From Anoplopoma fimbria (Eukaryota; Chordata; Actinopteri; Perciformes; Anoplopomatidae): a stretch of 64,000 nucleotides of DNA. The notes under the pieces are model-generated. The model was not told where the DNA came from and did no database searches. It saw only the letters and a list, made by a program, of their open reading frames with translations. The first letter of the stretch is position 1, and each line of letters begins with the position of its first letter. Shown here in pieces: positions 1-17,363 of the stretch. The position numbers and the translations under genes were made by a program. The stretch is taken from contig NC_072470.1 in NCBI RefSeq assembly GCF_027596085.1, positions 2,965,034 through 3,029,033 on the forward strand, given 5' to 3'.

Positions 1-3000
1 ATGTTTTCATACAATTGATTATTCAGTTTGCATCTGAACTATTTGGATTAACAGAAGCTTGAAGTTTCAACCCTTTATCCATGAGTTCTAGCTACCAATT
101 TAAGCTGGTATATACTTATAGCTAAATATACAACCATTTTCTCATATACATTTACCTATTTCAATTATTGATCATTACTTTAAGCTCAGTATTTCAATAG
201 CTGATCCGTCCATGTGACCTTTTATGTCTTGCAATTTCACTGCAGATCCATGATTTTACCCTCTAAAGTCGAGCGTAGCATCAATGCAACACAAGACATG
301 TTTATACAAATCATTGAATAACTTAAGATCTGTTTATGAATGAGAAACGCTTACATTTTTTTCTGAACCATGAGGTTCCTTTTTGAGTTCTGAGCCAGGT
401 GTTTTTATGTCTGTGGACAGATTTAGTCCCTGCGATAGTGTTGCAACTTTGCAAGATGCAGTCACAAACTCCACAGTAGCTGAGATTAACTGAAGGTGTA
501 GTTTGCAGATGGGCGTTGTCCAATAAATTGCTGCAACTCACTGAGGGAAATGTTCAATTGCACCAAATGTTCTGCTAACTGGTTTTCACACTCTCTGAAT
601 CACAGCACATAGGGTGCAAGTGATGCAGCTGACTTAAAAATGTGGATATTCTTAATTTAAAACGTCAAATTTTTAAACTAGTTGTACAAACACACTCCCC
701 CTGCAGCTGCAGAAGCTACATTACCCTCTATGTTCTGGGGTTAAAGTATATATACGCTCATATATCACCACATCTTTCCCGTCGCCCCGGCTGCTAACTC
801 AGCTTGGTTCATTCTAATCACTTTTTTCTTCACCACCCACTCTTTGGCAGACGGAGAATCAGACATTAGCTCAGCTCTGAGTGGGAGTTGTCTCCATTAG
901 AGGAAGTGATTTGGCTCACAGGAGTCGTCTCACAGGAGGAACATCCACGGTGGCGACGGTGCCAAACAGCTCTTCTTCTCTTTTTTATTTTTTTTAAGTC
1001 GTCTCACATCTGACTCATAATCCATCAACCTCGTGGCATTTGCAGGAAAACACGATGGGGAATGTAAAACGTCTCCTGCCATCAGAAAGCTCTGATGTAA
1101 AACCCTGAGTGAAATATGGGAGGTGATGGAGTAGGTATTCATGCAGGGTGTTAGTCATCAGAAGTGGCTCTAGGTGAGGGTGAAGATGAATATAAAAGGG
1201 CTGGAAATCTCCGATGCATTTATATAAAAGGCTGCTGCCATCAATCATAGCTTCAGGATTCTGCTTTTCATGTCCATCGTAGATATCCGTCTCGCTGTAG
1301 GAGATTATTTCATACACACTTTTCTTTCAGTAACAATCCGAGCCTTCTGTGTGTGAAGGAGAAACAGGACGAGTGGCTCTCCTCAGACAGAGAGCTGTTT
1401 CAACTCATCTGAAGTTGTTCCAAATCCCAGAAGCTCCGGCTGTTGAGATTCACACGTTACGCAACAGCACGGAAGTAACCCAATTGGAGATATTCCTGTT
1501 TCTGATTCATAAATCCCAAACAATCACAGGGCTGATTGATGATTAGCGTGAAAGCGTAGGTGGATGTTGATCAAAATAAATCTGTGCTGCTTCTACAGAT
1601 AGTGTCTGTTTGCAACAGGCGGCGTGTTTCTGAACCGACTACAAGAATACAACTGTCATCCTGTGACAGAGAGGAGACGTTTGTTTATCTGAAGCACATT
1701 CAGCTGTCGACTTCTTTCTTCACCTATAAATAGCTTTGTAACCAAACAGTGTCTTCACCTGTAGATTTCAGGGTCCTCACCGAAGACATATTTTACTGAC
1801 TTTTACTGAAAAAAGCCGATAGCTAAATATCCAACCAGAGTGAATTCTTGTTTTATAATATGTTCTTTGTAGAAATGACCATGAACATGGTTGTGCATCG
1901 TGCAAAACCTTTCATTTAATAAGTGCAATCCTTTCTTCTTTGCTCCTATAGTCTTTTTACCTGTTTTGCACGGGGAAACTTTAAAGGGAATGTTAAAGAA
2001 GCAGGCAGAAGTGCAAAAAAGATGTGCATTTATCAAAACAAATACTAATGAAAAAGAGGCAAAACACTGAATTTTTACCAGGTGCTTAGAGGAACAAATC
2101 TTAAAGAGCAGCAGCAGCAGGAAGGACTTTCTGGTCTTTTAATCCTCCTCTCAGGAGATATGCAGGCAACCTTCACATCACTGTACCTGTAGGCTGTTAG
2201 CACTAAAAGTAACAGTAAACATGATTATGCTTTAGATTTAGCACACTAATAATAGAGAATTTGTAGTCTTAATTTCAGAATGAGAGAACCTTGCAGCTGA
2301 GTTACTGGTATTGATCAACAACCCGTTCTCCCTCCATAAAGATACATTATTCATATCAAGGTCTTTTAGTGCTGCGGGACTCTTAAAGCTTCCTCTCTGA
2401 CCCGACGCAGCAGACACCACTCTGACTGTCTGCAGAGCCTCCAGCCTCCTGCCAGCCTTCTTATTTATTGACTCCTCCTCAGCTTTTACTTACTTGTGTC
2501 TCACTCTAAACTAAACTTCATCACCCAACGCTGGCCGGATCGAAGACTTTTATCTAATGGAATAAAACAGTTTGTTCAGATAATTGGTTTGCTCACCATG
2601 TCTTCTCGTCTTTGGAGGGTAGGAAGAAGAAGATACACTTGTTATGTGATTCATCTTGAATAATTAAATATTAATCTTTGGAATATAAACGTTTTATTGG
2701 CCCACGGTTTGGTACCAAGTGGGGGATGATTTTAAAAATAAGAGTACTGTGAAATAAGCCTCAAAGCAGCTATAATCAATATTTGCAAACCCTCTCAGAA
2801 TTCTAATAAGCTTTAGCTCTACAGAGCTTTAAGCATCTCTCTGCTCATTATTTAACTGTTTAGGTTTACTCTCTCTGCTCTAGTAGCGTTGTTTTTAACC
2901 CGCAGCAGCAAAGTAAAAGCTCTAACAATCCACAGTCTGCAACATGGGAAACACAAGATAAACTAGAGACTTAAACTGGTGAACTCAGTGGAGCATTTAG

Positions 3001-3648
3001 CAGATTAAGAGCCAGATTATTTCCCTAAAGGAGAGAGAACATTGGATGAGGTGGACAGAAACATAACTCCAAATCAATGATGATAACTGCTGGATGTGTG
3101 AATAAGCAACTATTTGGCATTGACTTTGTCTCACCGTGTTTATAAGGTTATAATATGAGGATTTTAATGAATCTGCAGGTGTTTTGATCTTTGCTAAGTA
3201 CGACACAATGTCCAGAATAGGAACACAGGCTCATGCTTTTGCCAGATTCCTTCTGCAAGCTTTAAGCGCAAATCATTCTGAATAAACCTGATTATTTAAG
3301 ATATTTAAAGATATATTTACCCCCGGTTAAATCAGTTTATCCATGCACTACATCAATGATATATTTGCACATGAATTCTGTCCTTAAGGCATCTTCTTTT
3401 CCACCAGCAGAGTATCTCTGTCTGTACATGTGTGGTACCTCGCCTGCAGACCTAATTCCCCCCAGAGGGACTGGAAGTGTTTGAGCTGAATTTATATGAG
3501 GGCAGCGACGTGGCTTGTCACAGCTGGTGGATTTCATTTGTATTCATGACGTCTGTCTCTGAATGGTGGAGTAATGATGTTAAATTAGGCACAGCGGTGC
3601 TTTTTATATTAAACGTCCTTCATGTGTTTGAACGGTTGTCGTCTCCAG
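1..3648. other. Upstream/intronic DNA of fndc4, no coding exon recognised
   Basis: The stretch ends at the splice acceptor of the first recognised fndc4 exon (…tctccag at 3648), so at least its right part is intron. I looked for the expected preceding exon (first half of the fibronectin-III domain, ending near an ISQQ-like sequence) and did not find it. Open reading frames here (for example 1015-1317 minus, 100 codons) match nothing I recognise and lack codon-like conservation. The remainder is AT-rich single-copy-looking DNA. Confidence 0.5.
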
Positions 3649-11661
<8,013 letters not shown>

Positions 11662-13534
11662 TTGTCGAAAAAATAGTAAAAAAAAAAAGTCATACTATAG
11701 TATGACGTAAAAGTTAAAAAAAAGTCATAGTATAGCATGTCAAAAAGCCATACTATAGTATGTCGAATAAAGTAATTCTATAGCATGTCGAATAAAGTCA
11801 TAGAATAGTATGTCTAAAAAGAATGAAAAAAAAGTCATACTGTAGTATGTCTAAAAAAGTCATACTAAAGCATGTCGAAAGAAATTGAATAAAAAGTCAT
11901 TCTATAGCATGTCGAATAAAGTCATAGTATAGTATGTCGAAAAGAATTGAATAAAAAGTCATACTCTAGCATGCCTAAAAAAGTCATACTATTGCATGTC
12001 GAAAAAAGTCATACTGTAGTATGTCTAAAACAGTCATACTAAAGCATGTCGAAAGAAATTGAATAAAAAGTCATACTCTAGCATGTCGAAAAAAGTCATA
12101 CTGTAGTATGTCGAAAAAAATTGAAAAAAAAGTAATTCTATAGCATGTCGAATAAAGTAATTTTATAGCATGTCGAATAAAGTCATACTAAATCATGTCT
12201 AAAAAAATTGGGAAAAAAAGTCATTCTATAGCATGTCGAATAAAGTCATAGTATAGTATGCCAAAAAAAGTCATACTCTAGCATGTCTAAAAAAAATTGA
12301 ATAAAAAGTAATTCTATAGCATGTCGAATAAAGTAATTCTATAGCATGTCGAATAAAGTCATAGTATAGTATGTCGAAAAGAATTGAATAAAAAGTCATA
12401 CTCTAGCATGCCTAAAAAAGTCATACTATTGCATGTCGAAAAAAGTCATACTGTAGTATGTCTAAAACAGTCATACTAAAGCATGTCGAAAGAAATTGAA
12501 TAAAAAGTCATACTCTAGCATGTCGAAAAAAGTCATACTGTAGTATGTCTAAAAAAATTGAAAAAAAAGTAATTCTATAGCATGTCGAATAAAGTAATTT
12601 TATAGCATGTCGAATAAAGTCATACTAAATCATGTCTAAAAAAATTGGGGAAAAAAGTCATTCTATAGCATGTCGAATAAAGTCATAGTATAGTATGCCA
12701 AAAAAAGTCATACTCTAGCATGTCTAAAAAAAATTGAATAAAAAGTAATTCTATAGCATGTCGAATAAAGTCATTCTATAGCATGTCGAATAAAGTCATA
12801 GTATAGTATGGCTAAAAAGAATGAAAAAAGGTCATACTGTAGTATGTCTAAAACAGTCATACTAAAGCATGTCGAAAGAAATTGAATAAAAAGTCATACT
12901 CTAGCACAGTGGTTCTCAAATGGGGGTAGGTGTACCCCTCGGGGTACGTGAAGGCACTCCAGGGGGTACGTGAGATTTTTTAAAAATATGTTTAAAATTA
13001 GCATCCATTCAAAAATCCTTTAAAAATTGTTATTTAATAAATATTCAATAAAATATAAGTGTAAGTTCATAAACTGAATTCAATGCAACAATGCAATCGT
13101 CAGTGTTGACAGTTTAATAAATCAGACACTGATGGCAGAGCGCTTAGTATTACATCTTTTTTTCAACCAAAAATGCTTTGCGCTGGTTCGGGGGTACTTG
13201 GCTAAAAAAGTATTTCACAGGGGGTACATCACTGAAAGAATTCTATAGCATGTCGAAAAAAGTCATAGTATAGTATGTCGAAAGAAATTGAAAAAAAAGT
13301 CATACTCTAGAATGTCGAAAAAAGTCATAGTATGTCGAAAAAAGCATGTCTATAATTTGTTGAAATAGTATAGTTTGTTGAAATAAGTCATAGTATATAA
13401 TATGTCGAAAAAAGTTGGAAAAAAGAAAAAATTCCAAAATGTCCAGTATGCGTTAAAAAAAGCCAAAAATGTCCAGTATGCATTAAAAAAATCATACAAA
13501 ATGCACAGAATGCCGTAAAAATCCCTAAAATGTA
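11662..13534 (+). repeat. AT-rich satellite array, left arm (GTCATACTATAGTATGTCGA family)
   Basis: Dozens of imperfect units of roughly 25-35 bp, each of the form aaGTCATAcTaTAGcATGTCGAaaaa with A-rich spacers. The core CATACTATAGTATG is itself a perfect 14-bp palindrome. From about 11929 to 12900 the units form a higher-order repeat of 437 bp (for example the variant tag agcatgcctaaaaaag at 11968 and 12405). The last 100 bp before the gap (13430-13534) is a diverged variant with a tccagtatgc motif. Interrupted at 12907-13234 by a hAT-like insertion. Confidence 0.9.
12907..13234 (+). mobile_element. Non-autonomous hAT-like element inserted in satellite
   Basis: Satellite sequence breaks off at cagtggttctcaaa and resumes after …ggggtacatcactg. 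The termini are CAGTG…CACTG, a hAT-style end, and both ends carry an adjacent GGGGGTA/TACCCCC block. No transposase frame is present. I could not find a clean 8-bp target duplication (left flank ctctagca, right flank aaagaatt), so one end may have been trimmed or altered. Confidence 0.6.
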
Positions 13535-13554
13535 CATGTGTGTATATGTTCGGA

Positions 13555-13654
13555 NNNNNNNNNNNNNNNNNNNNNNNNNNNNNNNNNNNNNNNNNNNNNN
13601 NNNNNNNNNNNNNNNNNNNNNNNNNNNNNNNNNNNNNNNNNNNNNNNNNNNNNN
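13555..13654. other. Assembly gap (100 N)
   Basis: Exactly 100 N, the conventional size for a gap of unknown length. It lies between the two oppositely oriented satellite arms. Confidence 0.99.
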
Positions 13655-14865
13655 ATACTATGCTATGACAGTTTTTGACATACCATACTATGACTTTTTC
13701 GACATACTATAGTATAACCTTTTTTTTAACTTTTTCGACATACTATAGTATGACTTTTCTTTCAAATTTTTTTTTCGACATACTATGCTATGACAGTTTT
13801 GGACATACCATACTATGATGTTTTCGACATTCTATAGTATGACTTTTTTTTTACTTTTTTCGACATACTATAGTATGACTTTTTTTCAATTTGACCTTTT
13901 TTTGACTTTTTCGACATACTAAAGTATGACCTTTTTTTCGACATACTATACTATGACAGTTTTGGACATACCATACTATGACTTTTTCGACATACTATAG
14001 TACAGTCATACTCAAGTAGCGGCCCGCGGGCCTTTTTGTGGCCCGCGGGGTGTCTATTAATGGCCCTCGAGCTGTTTTGAAAAGTTTTTTTAATTATTAA
14101 AAAAAAAAAATAATCGTGCTGGGCGCTCTTATTTTGAAACCGCGCGCCGCGATCTCAATACGAGGCTGGGGGTTGCAGCAGCAGCAGTCAGTCACACGTA
14201 TACCGACCGGAGCCGTAATGGCATGCTCCAAATTTGCCCCAAAAAGAAAACTGGACAGCGAAAACCGCCAGTTCCAACCAGAGTGGACAGAAAGGTTTGC
14301 GTTCTTTCTACCACCGTCCAGCACTCGCCCTCTGTGCTTAATATGTCAAGAGTCTGTCGCGGCAATTAAAAATGTTGTAAATGTTATACATACGTTATGT
14401 TATGATACGTTATCGGACGTACACGGTCCCAATAAATGGCCCCTTGAGTCACTGAAAAAATTTTTTGTGGCCCCTCATCATTTCTACTTGAGTACCCCTG
14501 CTATAGTATAACCTTTTTTTTTTTGACTTTTTTCGACATACTATAGTATGACCCTTTTTTTTACTTTTTTTCGACATACTATAGTATGACTTCTTTTTCA
14601 ATTTTTTTTCGACATACTATAGTATGACCCTTTTTTTTTACTTTTTTCGACATACTATAGTATGACTTCTTTTTCAATTTTTTTCGACATACTATGCTAT
14701 GACAGTTTTGGACATACCATACTATGACTTTTTCGACATACTATAGTATAACCTTTTTTTTTTACTTTTTTCGACATACTATAGTATGACTTTTTTTCAA
14801 TTTGACCTTTTTTTGACTTTTTTCGACATACTAAAGTATGACCTTTTTTTTTACTTATTTCGACA
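13655..14865 (-). repeat. AT-rich satellite array, right arm (inverted)
   Basis: The same satellite as the left arm but in reverse complement: ttttCGACATACTATAGTATGACttttt units from the end of the gap to about 14865. Interrupted by the hAT insertion at 14003-14500. Confidence 0.9.
14003..14500 (+). mobile_element. hAT deletion derivative with intact 8-bp target duplication
   Basis: A 498-bp insertion in the satellite, flanked by the perfect 8-bp duplication CTATAGTA (13995-14002 and 14501-14508). Termini are inverted: CAGnnnTACTCAAGTAG at the left and its complement at the right. The open frame 14116-14511 includes a segment with KRKLDSENRQFQPEWTERF and LCLICQES, resembling the N-terminal region of Charlie-type hAT transposases (the family that gave GTF2IRD2/ZBED-like host genes). 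The catalytic core and dimerisation domain are absent, so the copy is non-autonomous. The left end carries a GC-rich ggcccgcgggcc palindrome, in strong contrast with the surrounding AT-rich satellite. Confidence 0.88.
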
Positions 14866-15645
14866 TTTTTTGTCTTTGGGTCGTAAGACTTTAAAAGTCA
14901 AAGCACCTTGCAAGATTCGAACACAACCTCAGAGATTCCAACCAGTGATCTATTACACTGAGCTATTTGATCATAGAGGCTTGACTTGTGTTTGATTGAG
15001 GTTTTGACTTCATCACTTGGGGTGTTGATCCTAAAAATCCATTGCAAATCATTAGAAGTCATACTATAGAATGCCATAAAAGGTTATAATATAGCATGCT
15101 TTAAAAAAAGGCATAAGGAATTGAAAGTATATTATGCCATAAAAATGGAAATATAAAGGATTGAACCCACAACCTCGTGGATTATAACCAGTCTACCATC
15201 ACTCTGAGCTATTCAATCTGAGAGGTGTATCAAATGTTTGGTTGGGATTTTGACTTCATCACTTGGGGTGTTGGTCTTAAAAGTTCATATCATCTCATGA
15301 GTATTGAACCAACAACCTCAAACCTTCTAAAGAGAAGCATCTATCTCTTTGCGCTATTCTGGCTTACAGGCTTGATTGTTCTTTTGGTACAGTTTTGTTG
15401 TCATCACTTGGGGTTTTGTTTCTAAAATTCTTAATAAAGTGAGGATTGAACACACAACCTCATGGATTCTAACCAGTCTACCATCACTCTGAGCTATTCA
15501 ATCTGAGAGGAGTATCACATGTTTGGTTGGGATTTTGACTTCATCACTTGGGGTGTTGGTCCTAAAAATTCCTTGCAGCACATGAGGAATCGAACCAATA
15601 ACATTCAACATAAATAAATTCAGGTTTTTAGAGATCCAAAGCTAA
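14866..15645 (-). repeat. Tandem array of tRNA-like units (about 140-bp period)
   Basis: Five related segments near 14905-14975, 15160-15220, 15295-15360, 15440-15505 and 15570-15605. On the minus strand the better copies read TAGCTCAGAGTGATGGTAGA (box A-like) followed by GGTTGTGGGTTCAATCC or GTGTTCGAATC (box B-like). The linker ttgacttcatcacttggggtgttg recurs at 15006, 15248, 15398 (diverged) and 15536. Anticodon and T arms pair only partly, and the anticodon-position triplets differ between units, so these look like degenerate tRNA-derived repeats rather than working tRNA genes. The array adjoins the satellite, with one satellite-like stretch inside it at about 15057-15130. Confidence 0.6.
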
Positions 15646-15985
15646 AAAACATCAAGAAACCAAAACTGTTATAGAAACGCTTATTTTCACAAAGTTGTTC
15701 TCTATCTGAGTGCAATCTGAATGAGTGAAGGAATATAAGTGCATAACAACAAACACAGGAAGAGAAAAGAGAGAAAAGCAAATACTGCAAAAGTTAAGAA
15801 TCATAAATATAAAATAGAAATATATGCCATAAAAATGTATAATGTAAAATATACCGTACATTGTTTGCTTGGTCTAGTGTGGTGTGATTTGGACACAAAG
15901 AGAAATCTCTTATTTGTTGATGTTAATATTCCTCTTCTATGATTGAAGGACTTAAGATTCTCTCCTTGTTCTGTTTGATTGGCAG
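15646..15985. other. Intergenic AT-rich DNA, nothing recognised
   Basis: Short open frames on both strands show no homology I recognise. The right edge is a polypyrimidine-containing stretch ending …gattggcag that resembles a splice acceptor for the next feature. Confidence 0.4.
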
Positions 15986-16058
15986 GTGTCCATTGAAACG
16001 CCGCTGAAAGAGCTTCCTGTCCACATTCTGACGGGCACAAAGCCGCTGAACGACCCAG
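15986..16058 (+). CDS. Orphan exon-like open segment (unidentified)
   Basis: A 73-nt segment bounded by ttggcag on the left and gtaaat on the right. Only one frame is open: VSIETPLKELPVHILTGTKP followed by LNDP plus one base (phase 0 in, phase 1 out). Codon use and GC content stand out against the AT-rich flanks. No neighbouring exon on the plus strand was found within several kb and I do not recognise the peptide. It could be an exon of an unrecognised gene, a stray exon of a displaced gene, or chance. Confidence 0.35.
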
Positions 16059-17308
16059 GTAAATGTCAGGACACCTTGCAAAATGGCTTTTTGTTCCACC
16101 AGAGGAGGTTCAGAAAGGTTCGAGCTATTATTTCACCCCATAAAGTGGAGATTTTTTAGGGTTCACCAGGCATTTCGATGCTCTTTGCCCCTCTCAAAGT
16201 CTGATACAGAAACCTGGAGAACCATTTTACACTTCAGGTTTAAAAAAAAAACCTCCCTATTTAAAGACTTTCACTCCCAATTAGTCTTTAAAGCACAAAT
16301 AACACCTAATACTGATATATTAAATTACCTGCCCTCTCCCATATCAATATTTGAACTTGTACTTGCTTACAACAGGTCGATGTGATTCATTTCTCAGTTA
16401 ATTATCATCTTATTTACCATAATTATTAGCTGAATAAGTAAGGGTTCGCCGAGCCGTTGTGTGGCCGTCTGCTCCCAGTGCTCTTACTCACACTTCTAAT
16501 TAAAACTCATCAGAACAATGTTATTTTTTTGCGACAATTTGTTTATGGAAACCAGGAGAACGTCGGGTTTTTAATCACTAACACAGGCACTTTGGCTCAT
16601 GGGCTGGATTAGTCAGTAAGGGGGGTCATGGGGCTAAAATGAACCCTGAGCCACCATCCAACCAATTTAATATCAAACGAAATTACTATTAAAAGCTTCT
16701 CAGTAATTAAGGGCTTTTCGTGAACACACTAATAACACTTTAAGGCTGTTTCAGATATTTCTTCAGGCTAAATCTTTAAATTTGACACATTTTCTGTCCA
16801 AAAGCAACATTGTGCAGGGAAACAATATGTTTAGTAAATACATAGTAAAAGAACATGGATATTAATAAATACCATATGATTTTGCAGATCTCATTATACA
16901 GATGTTCTGGGGAATTTGGAGCCAATCAATGAGATACATTTGATGTATATGGATCAGAAATTCTATTTGAATTAAGAAAAAGAAGACAAATGGAGGACAA
17001 TGCCATCATCCTCACACTTTTCAATTAGTGTGCAGGCAGACACCTCAGCGTGGCTGCCATCACCGGCCTAAATCCTCTAGGGAATATTAAAAAAAAGTAG
17101 CATTAGCAGTCATATGCCAAGCAGATTTGTCCCTTTATTCATTACAATTAATTGCTTCCCCGTACTCCCGGCCTTTCCCAGGAAGGGACGGCGCACGGCG
17201 GACGTCTCTCTCTGCTGCAGATTGTAATATGAGCGAAAAGACTTAAAGCTGTCATTCAAATCTCACCGTGACCTTTTCGGGAGAAAAGGCTGTTTTTCAC
17301 GCAGTTTT

Positions 17309-17363
<55 letters not shown>

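Noticed and set aside
1015..1317. 100-codon minus-strand frame as a gene
   Set aside because: Not recognised, no splice signals at domain borders, composition like the surrounding non-coding DNA.
14116..14511. 131-codon frame as a host gene
   Set aside because: It lies inside the 498-bp hAT element and encodes only a transposase N-terminal fragment plus terminal repeat.
14866..15645. Functional tRNA genes
   Set aside because: Box-like motifs are present, but acceptor, D and anticodon stems do not pair consistently and anticodon-position triplets vary between copies.
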